Positions 52,322 through 61,589 of a stretch of 64,000 nucleotides of DNA are shown piece by piece; the first letter of the stretch is position 1, and the number at the start of each line of letters is the position of its first letter. Below the pieces are notes generated by a model. It searched no databases, was not told where the DNA came from, and saw only the letters and a list, made by a program, of their open reading frames with translations. Source of the stretch: an uncultured Roseburia sp. (GTDB taxonomy: Bacteria > Bacillota > Clostridia > Lachnospirales > Lachnospiraceae). The stretch spans positions 1-64,000 of the forward strand of contig CANDCP010000003.1 in the NCBI GenBank assembly GCA_947383215.1. The letters are read 5' to 3'. The position numbers and the translations under genes were made by a program.

Positions 52322-53437
52322 CTATTCTTCTGTCGTCTCCTCTGCCTCTTCTATATCCGTATTATCTTCCTGCGCGTCCTCCTCCGGCTCAATGAGCGCT
52401 TTAATACTCAGGCTAATCTTCTTATCTTCCTCGTTAAAGTCGACGATCTTAGCTTCAATCGCCTCCCCAACCCGGAGAACATCGGCCGGCTTTTCAACAT
52501 GCTCCTTTGATATCTGAGAGACGTGCAAAAGTGCGTCCACACCAGGCGCAAGCTCGATAAACGCGCCGAAATCCGTCATACGCGCCACAACGCCGGTCAC
52601 AACATTCCCAACCGCGTATTTTTCTGCCGCGTTGTTCCAAGGATTATCCTCCTCAAACTTCATACTGAGCGCAATCTTCGTATCGTTGATATCCTTGATG
52701 AAAACTCTCACCAGATCTCCTACTTTAAACACCTTTTTCGGATTCTCCACTCTGCCCCAGGACATCTCCGAAATATGAAGCAGTCCGTCTGCGCCGCCGA
52801 GATCGATAAACGCACCGAAATCGGTGACATTTTTTACCGTGCCCTCTACAACGTCGCCGACATGAATCCTCTCAAATAACGCTTTCTGTTTTTCCTCTTT
52901 CTCCGCCACAAGAAGCTGCTTTCTGTCGCCAATTACTCTTCTGCGGCGCGGATTAAACTCTGTAATTACAAATGAAATTTCCTGACCCTCGTATTTCGTC
53001 AGATCCTTCTCATACGTATCGGACACAAGACTCGCCGGAATAAATACTCTTGCCTCGTCGATTACGACGCTTAAACCTCCCGACAACACCTGCGAAACCT
53101 TAGCCGTCAGAACTTCCTTGTTATTGAAAGCCTCCTCCAAACGCTTGCTTCCCTTCTCGGCAGCCAAACGCTTATAGGTGAGCACAACCTGACCTTCTCC
53201 GTCATTCACCTTGAGCACCTTTGCTTCCATGGTGTCGCCTACGGAAACTACGGTAGTTAAATCAACATTTGCTTCATTCGTATATTCACTACGTGTAATG
53301 ATACCATCTGACTTATAACCGATGTTAAGAATAATCTCATCAGGTTTCACACCGATAACGACGCCCTCGACTACCTCTCCATTTCTTATTGTTTTAAATG
53401 ATTCTTCTAACATTTGTTCAAAACTCATTTCTGACAT
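52322..53437 (-). CDS. rpsA: S1 RNA-binding protein (ribosomal S1-like)
   Basis: Translation-associated RNA-binding protein with four S1 domains (about 20-85, 105-170, 190-260 and 278-350), each with the pattern DFGAFI or an equivalent. The third and fourth are closest to consensus (VKNVTDFGAFIDLGG and VARMTDFGAFIELAPG). It is 371 aa, shorter than the six-domain E. coli S1. The ATG at 53437 follows GAGGAGG and overlaps ispH by 20 bases in another frame. In many clostridia the two are fused into one protein. Acidic C-terminal tail. Confidence 0.93.
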   Translation of the reverse strand: MSEMSFEQMLEESFKTIRNGEVVEGVVIGVKPDEIILNIGYKSDGIITRSEYTNEANVDLTTVVSVGDTMEAKVLKVNDGEGQVVLTYKRLAAEKGSKRLEEAFNNKEVLTAKVSQVLSGGLSVVIDEARVFIPASLVSDTYEKDLTKYEGQEISFVITEFNPRRRRVIGDRKQLLVAEKEEKQKALFERIHVGDVVEGTVKNVTDFGAFIDLGGADGLLHISEMSWGRVENPKKVFKVGDLVRVFIKDINDTKIALSMKFEEDNPWNNAAEKYAVGNVVTGVVARMTDFGAFIELAPGVDALLHVSQISKEHVEKPADVLRVGEAIEAKIVDFNEEDKKISLSIKALIEPEEDAQEDNTDIEEAEETTEE

Positions 53438-54275
53438 TCGTTTGAACCTCCTCAATAATTTTATTTGGGGTAGAAGCCCCTGCGGTAATACCTACGTTAT
53501 CAATGGATTGTAATTTTTGCAAATTCAAATCATCTAAAGTTTGTATATAGTAAGTATTTTCACATTCTTTTTTACATATTTCAAATAGCTTTTGCGTGTT
53601 CGAGCTGCTCTTTCCTCCGATGACAATCATCGCCTGAACATCCTTCGCCAATTCGGCGGCCTCCCGCTGTCTCTCCTCCGTGGCATTGCAAATAGTATTT
53701 AAAACAATTATATCATAACCTTTTTCTTGCATAATTTCAACTAATTCTTGAAATTTATTGTAGTTAAATGTCGTTTGGCTTACAATACATATCTTTTCGC
53801 CCGCTTTTGCGGCGAAATTCTTTGCCTCTTCCTCCCCGTTTATCACCGTAGTCCCGGCGGGATTGCACCATCCTCTGATTCCCTCAACCTCCGGATGGCT
53901 CGCATTTCCGATAATCACAATGTGATATCCCTTCTTTGAATATTCTTCCACATAGCGATGTATTTTTAAGACAAACGGACACGTCGCGTCCACAATGTGA
54001 AACCCGGCCGCCTCTAATTTGTCATAACACTCCTTTGCCACTCCATGCGAACGGATCACGACCGTTCCCTTCTCAAAGGCGGACAAATCCTCCCCCTCGT
54101 TGATTACGTCGATCCCTTTTTCTTTGAGATCCTTGACAACTTCCTCGTTGTGAATAATCGGACCGTACGTATAAATCCTCTCCGGATTTTTCTCAAGCTG
54201 TTCATAGACGGTATCCACAGCGCGCTTTACGCCAAAGCAAAAACCCGCCGTCTTTGCGGTTGTTACATTTCTCAT
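53418..54275 (-). CDS. ispH: 4-hydroxy-3-methylbut-2-enyl diphosphate reductase
   Basis: Last enzyme of the MEP isoprenoid pathway; a 4Fe-4S protein giving IPP and DMAPP. The 285 aa show the three cluster cysteines (AKTAGFCFGVKRAV, DATCPFV, LNTICNATEERQ), plus SHGVAKECYDK, SQTTF and SSNTQKLFEI with ITAGASTPNKII at the end. It is a stand-alone ispH, not fused to S1, but its 3-prime end overlaps the rpsA start by 20 bases. Start overlaps cmk by 4 bases. Confidence 0.96.
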   Translation of the reverse strand: MRNVTTAKTAGFCFGVKRAVDTVYEQLEKNPERIYTYGPIIHNEEVVKDLKEKGIDVINEGEDLSAFEKGTVVIRSHGVAKECYDKLEAAGFHIVDATCPFVLKIHRYVEEYSKKGYHIVIIGNASHPEVEGIRGWCNPAGTTVINGEEEAKNFAAKAGEKICIVSQTTFNYNKFQELVEIMQEKGYDIIVLNTICNATEERQREAAELAKDVQAMIVIGGKSSSNTQKLFEICKKECENTYYIQTLDDLNLQKLQSIDNVGITAGASTPNKIIEEVQTNVRNEF

Positions 54276-54943
54276 ATCAGATTCTTTTCCTTACAAATTT
54301 TTTTGATTGCCGACACGACCTCGTCGATATCGAGCGCGGAGGAATCCAAAAGATGCGCGTCCTCCGCCTGCCTAAGCGGTGAAATTTCCCTGTGCGTATC
54401 CTGGTAATCCCTCTTTTCTATATCTTTTTTTATCTCGTCAAGGTCGCAGTTTATGCCTTTTGCCAAAAGCTCGTCATACCGCCTTTTCGCCCTCGTCTCA
54501 ACGCTTGCGGTGAGATAAATTTTCACCTGCGCGTCTGGCAGTACGCAGGTTCCGATATCCCGCCCGTCCATAATCACATTCGTTTTTTTCGCAAGCGCCT
54601 GCTGAAGCTCCACAAGCTTTGCGCGGACCTTTACGTATACGCTTGTCAGAGACGCCATATTTCCGACCTCCTCGGTCCGGATTCTGCCGCTGACATCAGA
54701 GCCGTTTAAATACACCTTCTGCTCCCCGTCCTCATAGGCAATGGTAATTTCTATCTTATCGCATCCGGCGTTAATTTTTTCTTCCTCCGAAGCGTCGATC
54801 CCCTGCTCCATAAAATACAGCGCCATCGCGCGGTACATTGCTCCGGTATCGACATAGACATAAGATAAGTCCGCCGCAAGCCGCTTTGCTATTGTGCTTT
54901 TTCCGGCTCCCGCCGGCCCGTCGATCGCAATATTGATACTCAT
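54272..54943 (-). CDS. cmk: Cytidylate kinase
   Basis: Phosphorylates CMP and dCMP. The 223 aa include the P-loop IDGPAGAGKSTIAKRLA, VDTGAMYRAMALY, and the CMP-binding DGRDIGTCVLPDAQVKIYL. It begins with ATG overlapping the oxidoreductase stop (4 bases) and ends overlapping ispH by 4 bases. The cmk-ispH-rpsA order is usual in clostridia. Confidence 0.97.
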   Translation of the reverse strand: MSINIAIDGPAGAGKSTIAKRLAADLSYVYVDTGAMYRAMALYFMEQGIDASEEEKINAGCDKIEITIAYEDGEQKVYLNGSDVSGRIRTEEVGNMASLTSVYVKVRAKLVELQQALAKKTNVIMDGRDIGTCVLPDAQVKIYLTASVETRAKRRYDELLAKGINCDLDEIKKDIEKRDYQDTHREISPLRQAEDAHLLDSSALDIDEVVSAIKKICKEKNLI

Positions 54944-56190
54944 TTTTCCTGTTCCTCCTGTTTATCTTTAACGCTGATACCGGCTAAGTACCCCGTCGAC
55001 CATGCAATCTGCAGATTAAACCCGCCGGTTAAAGCGTCCACATCCAGCACCTCGCCGGCAAAATAAAGATTTTTCACGAGCTTTGATTCCATAGTGGAAG
55101 GGTTGACCTCCTTTGTATCGATCCCGCCCCTCGTGATTATCGCCTCCTCAAAGCCCCTAAGCCCCGTTAACGTAAACGTAAAATGCTTTGTGCAGTGAAC
55201 CAGGCTTCTCCGCTCCTTCAGCGTAATTTCGTTCACCTTTTTTTCAGGCGCTATTTCGCTCAGACGCACAATAACCGGAACAAGCTTTGCCGGATACAGC
55301 TTTGAGACGGCGTTTAAAAACTTCCTGTTTTTATTTTCTTCAAAATCCCGCAAGATCCGCGCGTCAAGCTTATCCTCCGTAAGCGCCGGTTTGAGATCGA
55401 TTTCCGCCGTAAGATTTTCGCGCATAATCGCATCGTTAACCTTACTGCTGGCGCTGATAAAAAGCGGTCCGCTGACTCCGAAATGTGTAAACAGCATCTC
55501 GCCGAACTCCGAGAAAAGCTTCTTTTTTCCCCTCCATATCGTCACCGCGACATTCTTTAAGGACAATCCCATCAATTCTTTGACATAATCCTCCCTGACG
55601 GTAAACGGCACAAGCGACGGCCGCGGCGGTTCAATATGATGCCCCAGTTTTTCGGCAAAGCGGTATCCGTCTCCGTCTGACCCTGTCGAAGGATAGGAGC
55701 ATCCGCCCGTCGCAAGAATTACCGCGTCCGCGCGCTCGCGCATTCCGTCCGCAAATACGACATGGCTAACCTTGCCGTCCTCACTTTCGATCGCCTCGAC
55801 CTTTGTATGCAGTCTGATCTCTACTCCGGCTTTTTTCAGATCCCTGCTTAACGCGCCGATGACGTCTGAGGAGTGATCGGAACAGGGAAACACCCTGCCT
55901 CCCCGCTCCGTCTTCAGCGGCAGTCCGCTGCTCTCAAAGTAATCCATCACCCGAAAATTATCAAAGCCATACACCGCGCTGTACATAAACTTTCGGTTCC
56001 TGACTACATTCTCAAAAACCTCGTCCGTCTCGCAGGCATTCGTCAGATTACATCTTCCCTTTCCCGTGATAAAAAGCTTTTTTCCCAGCTTTTCGTTTTT
56101 CTCACAAATGACGGCCCTACATCCCGCTCTTGCCGCGGCCAGCGCCGCAAACATGCCCGCCGGTCCCCCGCCGATTACAATTACTTTACT
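54940..56190 (-). CDS. HI0933-family NAD(P)/FAD-dependent oxidoreductase
   Basis: A 416-aa flavoprotein of the HI0933/BaiN-like family, whose members are often named aminoacetone oxidase or BaiN. N-terminal dinucleotide-binding motif IGGGPAGMFAALAAARAG, then EKNEKLGKKLFITGKGRCNLTNAC, and the C-terminal FAGEVLDVDALTGGFNLQIAWSTG. Physiological substrate is unknown and I do not assign bile-acid activity. Starts at ATG 56190 (GGAGAG upstream), overlapping the rpiR stop by 5 bases. Confidence 0.9.
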   Translation of the reverse strand, partial: SKVIVIGGGPAGMFAALAAARAGCRAVICEKNEKLGKKLFITGKGRCNLTNACETDEVFENVVRNRKFMYSAVYGFDNFRVMDYFESSGLPLKTERGGRVFPCSDHSSDVIGALSRDLKKAGVEIRLHTKVEAIESEDGKVSHVVFADGMRERADAVILATGGCSYPSTGSDGDGYRFAEKLGHHIEPPRPSLVPFTVREDYVKELMGLSLKNVAVTIWRGKKKLFSEFGEMLFTHFGVSGPLFISASSKVNDAIMRENLTAEIDLKPALTEDKLDARILRDFEENKNRKFLNAVSKLYPAKLVPVIVRLSEIAPEKKVNEITLKERRSLVHCTKHFTFTLTGLRGFEEAIITRGGIDTKEVNPSTMESKLVKNLYFAGEVLDVDALTGGFNLQIAWSTGYLAGISVKDKQEEQEK

Positions 56191-57109
56191 CATTCTTCTC
56201 TCCAAGCTTCGCATAACGCATCTTCAGCGAATCGTCAATAAAGTTGATCTCATCGCTCTCGTAGACCTGATATTCGTTCCAGATGTCCTCCAATGTCTCT
56301 AAGGTCAAAGCAACTTCCTCCTGCTTTTTCATACACAGAGCTACAATCAGCGCGTTAATCACGCTCAACGGAGCCACAAGCGAATCTACAATAGAAGCCA
56401 TATCGCTTTTCGCAATCAGATTGCAGGAGGAATAAAGATTCATCGGGGAATGCACGCTGTCGGTCAGCGTAATCACCTTCGCACTGCGGTTGTTTGCAAA
56501 TTCCATCGCCTTCAATGTGCGCATGGAATAGCGCGGAAAGCTTATTCCGATTATGACGTCCTCCCGGCCGATGCGCACCATCTGCTCAAAAATCTCGCTC
56601 GAGCTGTTTGTCTGAAGAAGCGCTACATCGTCAAACATCAGATTAAAATAAAACGCAAGAAAGCTTGCAAGCGGCGCGCAGCTTCTGATCCCCACAATAT
56701 AAATTCTTCTCGCGGAAAGAATCGTATCTACCGCCATCTCAAACGCATTCTGATCTAAATTCTCCAGCGTATTTTTGATTTTCTCCATATCGCTTTGCAG
56801 CACAGTCTCCAAAATCTTTGACTGGCTGATTCTCCCATAAGTAACCTCCATACGCTGAATCGAATTTAACTTGTTGCGCACCAGCTCTTCGAGCGCCTTT
56901 TGAAATTCGGGATACCCCTTATAACCAAGATGTGTGGCAAAACGCACAACCGTCGATTCGCTCACGCCCACGACCTCTCCCAGCTTCGCCGCAGTCAAAA
57001 AAACCGCTTTGTCATAATTATCCGTAATGTAGGCCGCCAGGCCCCTTTGTCCCTTGCTCAGGCCGCCGTACGCCCGGTTTATCCGATTCGTCAAATCATT
57101 TGTGTTACT
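56186..57109 (-). CDS. MurR/RpiR-family transcriptional regulator
   Basis: A 307-aa regulator with an N-terminal helix-turn-helix (about 1-80, LGEVVGVSESTVVRFATHLGYKGYPEFQ) and a C-terminal SIS sugar-phosphate-binding domain (about 115-260, RRIYIVGIRSCAPLASFLAFYF and ISFPRYSMRTLKAM). It likely responds to a phosphorylated sugar. No sugar catabolic gene is adjacent, so the target genes are elsewhere or this is a housekeeping-operon regulator. ATG at 57109 chosen. Confidence 0.9.
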   Translation of the reverse strand, partial: SNTNDLTNRINRAYGGLSKGQRGLAAYITDNYDKAVFLTAAKLGEVVGVSESTVVRFATHLGYKGYPEFQKALEELVRNKLNSIQRMEVTYGRISQSKILETVLQSDMEKIKNTLENLDQNAFEMAVDTILSARRIYIVGIRSCAPLASFLAFYFNLMFDDVALLQTNSSSEIFEQMVRIGREDVIIGISFPRYSMRTLKAMEFANNRSAKVITLTDSVHSPMNLYSSCNLIAKSDMASIVDSLVAPLSVINALIVALCMKKQEEVALTLETLEDIWNEYQVYESDEINFIDDSLKMRYAKLGEKNE

Positions 57110-57125
57110 CATGACACGTTCCGTC

Positions 57126-57794
57126 CTATCCATCTTTTTTCGTCAGGCTTCCTCTCATCCAGCGCTTGGCCATCTCCTTTTTCTGTTTCACCGCAATATA
57201 TTCGCTCAGATTAACATTACACTTTTGGATACGGCCTGCAATCACACGTTTTCCGCCCTTTGCGTCCACCTCGCGCTCCGCGGCGGCGTCGATGTGAAGC
57301 GATATTCCAAAATCCTTGTCCCTGAAGTTCAAATGAAAGTTTCCGATATCCTCCCTGTGCAGCGACAGATCATTTAACACGAAGGCGATTCCCGTCAGAC
57401 TGATATCCTTTACAATTACGAGACGCGTATCCGCCGTGCTCTTAATCTGCAAAAGTCCGCTCACCCCAAGATGCTGACGGTAAGTATTTCGCCTGTTCAT
57501 TTTTTTTCCGTCATACGCCGAATAAATCGCGTGATATTTTTTATTTCCGTATTTCACATATTTGATAAGACATTTTTTCCAGACATAAGGTTTTTGATCC
57601 GCCCCGACATAAACGACCTCTACCCGAACCTCCCTGGCATCAAAATCTACAACCCGATTTTTATGTATGATCGGCTCGACAAACAGGATATCTTTTTTAT
57701 TCATCACAATCGTTGCCGTAAATTCCAATGAGGACGCGCCCTTTCTGGCAACAATGCGGATCTGCTCCCGCTCCCCAATCTCATATATTTTCAT
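57126..57794 (-). CDS. PilZ-domain c-di-GMP-binding protein
   Basis: A 222-aa YcgR-like protein. The N-terminal YcgR-type domain (about 1-95) leads to a PilZ domain (about 98-215) with the c-di-GMP motif MNRRNTYRQHL (RxxxR) and DISLTGIAF (D-x-S-x-x-G). It would bind cyclic di-GMP and alter motility or adhesion. The ATG at 57794 follows AGGAG. It heads the chain pilZ-rpiR-HI0933-cmk-ispH-rpsA. An attenuator-like hairpin lies just upstream. Confidence 0.9.
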   Translation of the reverse strand: MKIYEIGEREQIRIVARKGASSLEFTATIVMNKKDILFVEPIIHKNRVVDFDAREVRVEVVYVGADQKPYVWKKCLIKYVKYGNKKYHAIYSAYDGKKMNRRNTYRQHLGVSGLLQIKSTADTRLVIVKDISLTGIAFVLNDLSLHREDIGNFHLNFRDKDFGISLHIDAAAEREVDAKGGKRVIAGRIQKCNVNLSEYIAVKQKKEMAKRWMRGSLTKKDG

Positions 57795-57809
57795 CTCTTC
57801 TCCTATATG

Positions 57810-57850
57810 CAATATAGAAAATAGGACAAATTCTAAGAACCTGCCCTATT
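57810..57850 (-). terminator. Terminator after the decarboxylase operon
   Basis: On the minus strand AATAGGGCA/TGTCCTATT (57842-57850 with 57820-57828) forms a 9-bp stem with one G-T pair. An inner TTC/GAA pairing is possible, and TTTTCTAT follows. It lies between the oadA stop (57880) and the PilZ ribosome site (57799-57806), so termination would isolate the two operons. Confidence 0.7.
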
Positions 57851-57879
57851 CATTCCTGTTTTCGTATATCTTTACAGCC

Positions 57880-59298
57880 TTATACCGGATAAGCGCCGTT
57901 GCGGGTGTCCGCGACCGTCGTATCTACTTTTGTCTGCTGCGCCTGGCGGTATTGAAAGAAATCGGTAGCCACCTGCGGGAACAATGCGTATGTCAGCACA
58001 TCCTCGTCCTGCTGTTTCCACTGCTTCATCTCCGCCTCTATCTTATCCAGCTCCGGCTCAAGAAGATCCGCATATCTGCAGGTTATCGCATTTTTCTTGT
58101 CTTCTCCGAGCACTTTATCGACAATTTCAGGATTAAACGGCTTCACGGTCTGCCCGTATTTTCCGAGAAGCACATCCTTCGTCTCTTTTGTCGCGACCTT
58201 ATAGCGCTCCCCCATCAAAACATTGAATACGGCCTGCGTCCCTACAATCTGCGACGACGGGGTCACAAGCGGCGGCTCTCCGAGATCCTTGCGCACGCGC
58301 GGTATCTCCTCAAGAACCTCCATATATTTATCTTCCGCATGCTGCTCCTTTAACTGGGAAACCATATTGCTGAGCATTCCGCCCGGAACCTGATAGAGAA
58401 GCGTCTGAATGTCCACGCCCAAAACTTTCGGATTCAAAAGACCGCTTGCAAGCGCCTCCTCGCGCATTGGACGGAAATAATCGGCGATTTCTTTTAATTT
58501 CATCTGGTCAAATCCCGGATCATACGCCGTTCCCCGGAAAGCCTCCGCCATGACTTCCGTCGCCGGCTGGCTTGTGCCAAGCGCAAACGGAGACATTGCC
58601 GTATCAATAATATCGCATCCCGCCTCGACTGCCTTCATGTACGTCATAGAAGCGACGCCCGAGGTATAATGCGTATGAAGCTCAACCGGAAGGCTTGTCG
58701 ATGATTTTAGCGCCTTTACAAGCTCCTCGGCCTTGTATGGCGTCAGCAGACCTGCCATATCCTTAATACAGAGGGAATTTGCGCCCATATCTTCAATTTT
58801 CTTTGCCATCTGCGTCCAGTAATCCAGAGTGTACGCGTCGCCGAGCGTATACGATAACGCCACCTGGGCATGTCCCTTTTCCTTGTTACAGGCCGTAACC
58901 GCCGTCTGTAAATTGCGAATATCGTTCAGACAGTCAAAGATACGTATGATATCAATTCCGTTGGCAATCGATTTCTGTACAAAATACTCTACTACATCAT
59001 CCGCGTACGGACGGTAGCCGAGAATATTCTGTCCGCGGAACAGCATCTGCAGCTTTGTATTTTTAAATCCGTCTCTCAATTTGCGCAGACGATCCCACGG
59101 ATCTTCTTTTAAGAAACGCAAAGAAGCGTCAAAGGTTGCGCCGCCCCAGCACTCTACTGCATGATATCCAACCTGATCCATCTTATCGATAATCGGAAGC
59201 ATCTGCTCCGTTGTCATTCTGGTTGCAATCAGGGACTGGTGCGCATCGCGCAGCACGGTCTCTGTTATTTTTAATGGTTTTTTTCTCTCTTCTGCCAT
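57880..59298 (-). CDS. oadA: Oxaloacetate decarboxylase/transcarboxylase 5S-type subunit alpha
   Basis: Carboxyltransferase that moves CO2 between oxaloacetate/pyruvate and biotin. The 472 aa have ITETVLRDAHQSLIATRM at the N-terminus, a metal site with LHTHYTSG, and the domain end near PLVTPSSQIVGTQAV. It stops before a biotin domain, which in full OadA (about 590 aa) is at the C-terminus, so it must use the separate biotin carrier encoded two genes upstream. ATG at 59298 has AAGGAGG. Last gene of the operon. Confidence 0.93.
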   Translation of the reverse strand: MAEERKKPLKITETVLRDAHQSLIATRMTTEQMLPIIDKMDQVGYHAVECWGGATFDASLRFLKEDPWDRLRKLRDGFKNTKLQMLFRGQNILGYRPYADDVVEYFVQKSIANGIDIIRIFDCLNDIRNLQTAVTACNKEKGHAQVALSYTLGDAYTLDYWTQMAKKIEDMGANSLCIKDMAGLLTPYKAEELVKALKSSTSLPVELHTHYTSGVASMTYMKAVEAGCDIIDTAMSPFALGTSQPATEVMAEAFRGTAYDPGFDQMKLKEIADYFRPMREEALASGLLNPKVLGVDIQTLLYQVPGGMLSNMVSQLKEQHAEDKYMEVLEEIPRVRKDLGEPPLVTPSSQIVGTQAVFNVLMGERYKVATKETKDVLLGKYGQTVKPFNPEIVDKVLGEDKKNAITCRYADLLEPELDKIEAEMKQWKQQDEDVLTYALFPQVATDFFQYRQAQQTKVDTTVADTRNGAYPV

Positions 59299-59311
59299 GA
59301 TTCCATCCTCC

Positions 59312-60463
59312 TTAAATGCCAAAGATTGCCATGAATATACCGGCGGCAACCGCCGTACCGATCACTCCGGCAACATTAGGCCCCATTGCATGCATAAGTA
59401 AAAAGTTTGTAGGATCTTCCTCCGCCCCCACTTTCTGTGAAACGCGGGCCGCCATCGGAACCGCCGACACGCCGGCCGAACCAATCAACGGATTAATCTT
59501 GCCTTTTGTCACCGCACACAACAGTTTACCGAACAGAACGCCCGCCGCCGTACCGAACGCAAACGCGACGATTCCAAGCGCAACAATCTGAAGCGTACTG
59601 AAATTCAAAAATGCTTCCGCGCTCGTAGACGCTCCGACGGAAGTGCCAAGCAAAATTACCACAATATACATCATGGCATTCGAGGCCGTTTCTGTCAGCT
59701 GCCTTACAACCCCCGACTCGCGGAAAAGATTTCCGAGCATCAGCATACCTACAAGAGGAGCCGTGGTAGGAAGGAGCAGACATACAACCAGCGTAACGAC
59801 GATCGGGAATAAAATCTTTTCCAGCTTCGACACCGGACGAAGATTCTCCATCTTAATAGCGCGCTCTTTCTTCGTGGTTAAAAGCTTCATAATCGGCGGC
59901 TGAATAATCGGGACAAGAGACATATATGTATATGCCGCCACCGCAATCGGTCCCATCAATCCCGTCTGCCCCAATTTACCTGCAAGGAATATCGAGGTCG
60001 GACCGTCCGCCCCGCCGATAATTGACACGGCCGCCGCCGCTTTGTCGCTAAATCCAAATGCGATTGCCAACAGATATGCGGCGAAAATACCAAACTGCGC
60101 CGCCGCTCCCAAAAGGAAACTGACCGGATTCGCAATTAACGGCCCAAAATCGGTCATCGCTCCGACGCCTAAAAAGATCAGCGACGGAAGAATCGACCAT
60201 TCATCCAACGTATAGAAATAATACAGCAATCCACCCGTTCCGTTGCTTGCCTCCTCCGGACTGATCATAATATCCGGATAGATATTTACTAGCAGCATAC
60301 CAAACGCAATCGGGAGGAGCAAAAGCGGTTCATAACCTTTTCTGATTGCCAGATACAGAAATACACAGGCAACGAGAATCATGACATAATTGCCCCAGGT
60401 CAGGTTAAAGAACGCTGTCTGATGCAGGAGGTTGCCCATTGTTTCTCCAACATAACTTAACAT
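59312..60463 (-). CDS. oadB: Sodium-pumping decarboxylase subunit beta
   Basis: Integral membrane subunit that decarboxylates carboxybiotin and pumps Na+ outward. The 383 aa contain multiple helices, [17 protein letters not shown] with the functional Asp, and [17 protein letters not shown] with [11 protein letters not shown] near the end. Family names OadB, GcdB and MmdB are nearly interchangeable, so the substrate depends on the partner carboxyltransferase. Follows the biotin carrier by 16 bases. Confidence 0.95.
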   Translation of the reverse strand: MLSYVGETMGNLLHQTAFFNLTWGNYVMILVACVFLYLAIRKGYEPLLLLPIAFGMLLVNIYPDIMISPEEASNGTGGLLYYFYTLDEWSILPSLIFLGVGAMTDFGPLIANPVSFLLGAAAQFGIFAAYLLAIAFGFSDKAAAAVSIIGGADGPTSIFLAGKLGQTGLMGPIAVAAYTYMSLVPIIQPPIMKLLTTKKERAIKMENLRPVSKLEKILFPIVVTLVVCLLLPTTAPLVGMLMLGNLFRESGVVRQLTETASNAMMYIVVILLGTSVGASTSAEAFLNFSTLQIVALGIVAFAFGTAAGVLFGKLLCAVTKGKINPLIGSAGVSAVPMAARVSQKVGAEEDPTNFLLMHAMGPNVAGVIGTAVAAGIFMAIFGI

Positions 60464-60479
60464 AATTGTCCTCCTAGTC

Positions 60480-60839
60480 TTAATTCATAGTCGCTAATAA
60501 CGCTCCCGCTTCCACGCTGTCGCCTACTGCAACCTCAATACTCGCAACCGTACCGTCCTCCGGCGCAACGACCGGCGTTTCCATCTTCATAATTTCGAGA
60601 ACCAGGACAGGATCGCCCTTCTTCACCGACGCGCCCACGGCAGCCTCTATCTTAAATACCTTGCCGGCCGCTCCTGCTTCTATTTTGATATTTCCCGCGC
60701 CCGATGCGGCTGCTTTCGCCTTAGGCGCCGCCGCTTTTCTCGGAGCGGCGGCCTTTGCTGCCGGTGCGCTTGCCGCCCCGTTTTCCTCTACCGTAACATC
60801 ATAGACATTCCCATTTACCGTAATCGTATAGCTTTTCAT
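60480..60839 (-). CDS. Biotin carboxyl carrier subunit
   Basis: A 119-aa carrier. An N-terminal 20-residue strand, an Ala/Pro/Lys-rich flexible linker (about 22-48) and a C-terminal biotinyl domain (about 50-119) with EIMKMETP; Lys85 is the biotin site. It is the only biotin carrier in the operon, which holds two carboxyltransferase genes, so it must serve both or only one of them. GGAGG precedes the ATG. A biotin ligase is not in the window. Confidence 0.93.
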   Translation of the reverse strand: MKSYTITVNGNVYDVTVEENGAASAPAAKAAAPRKAAAPKAKAAASGAGNIKIEAGAAGKVFKIEAAVGASVKKGDPVLVLEIMKMETPVVAPEDGTVASIEVAVGDSVEAGALLATMN

Positions 60840-60868
60840 TTTATATCCTCCTAATATTTTCGTTTTCT

Positions 60869-61576
60869 TTATCTTCTTCTGATGGAACGAACCACAAAAT
60901 CATCCGTCGAAGTATTGGTTGCAGCGGCAATTGCTGCCGCAATCACGGCTGCCAGTTCCAAATCATCCTGACGATTCTCTCTGACCGCAATCTGTTCCGT
61001 AACCGGAACCTGTTTGATCTGCGGCTCCGGGCTTTTTTTGCGCTCCGCCAGATACGGGATAATCCGGAACGCATAGATAATGAGGCTGATCAGAATAAGG
61101 ATTATAAATACCGTTCCGATTCCCATCAGCGTATTCATACCCGCATTGGACATTTTCTCTCCCAGAGACTGCACCGCGTTGATATTCACATCATCCAGTT
61201 CCATCGTATGGTACGTATATACAAAAGTCACTAACACCGGCCGCTCTTCAAACTCAACCTCCTGTTCCGCCGTCAGAACCTTTCCGGATCTCGTAACCGT
61301 AAAGTCTTTAAAGCCAAGATAAGCGCCGACGCCGTCGCATGCCTCGTCCCAGCGTGTGATAAGATTGACCGTCGTCTCCTGTCCGCTCGCAAGATAATTC
61401 ATCTTGTCCTCGTCCGTAAGCGACATAAGCGTTGTGATTGTATTCTGCGCAACATTTTTCAGATCATCGTAAGTATAACCGTTATAATCTTCCGTCGTCG
61501 GATCGGTTTTTGAACACGCCGTCATCCCCAATAAGCAGAGACACATGCATAGAATCAGAAATATTTTTTTCTTCAT
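60869..61576 (-). CDS. OadG-like lipoprotein subunit
   Basis: The gamma-type subunit of a sodium-pump decarboxylase, in an enlarged form. The 235 aa start with a lipoprotein signal ending LLGMTAC (Cys21). Then comes an extracytoplasmic domain (about 25-140) resembling DUF3887-type folds, a membrane helix (about 147-170), and an Ala-rich C-terminal cytoplasmic tail with DDLELAAVIAAAIAAA and ending RSIRRR, as in OadG. Normal OadG is about 80-120 aa with no outside domain. ATG at 61576 follows AAAGGTG. Confidence 0.88.
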   Translation of the reverse strand: MKKKIFLILCMCLCLLGMTACSKTDPTTEDYNGYTYDDLKNVAQNTITTLMSLTDEDKMNYLASGQETTVNLITRWDEACDGVGAYLGFKDFTVTRSGKVLTAEQEVEFEERPVLVTFVYTYHTMELDDVNINAVQSLGEKMSNAGMNTLMGIGTVFIILILISLIIYAFRIIPYLAERKKSPEPQIKQVPVTEQIAVRENRQDDLELAAVIAAAIAAATNTSTDDFVVRSIRRR

Positions 61577-61589
61577 AAACTTCACCTTT

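Noticed and set aside
53418-53437. Sequencing frameshift splitting an IspH-S1 fusion
   Set aside because: Both genes have complete family ends, and S1 has a strong ribosome site and its own ATG, so separate genes are the simpler reading; kept only as a question in the findings.
57667-58353. 228-codon plus-strand open frame opposite pilZ and oadA
   Set aside because: It spans two real genes and a terminator on the other strand and has no domain.
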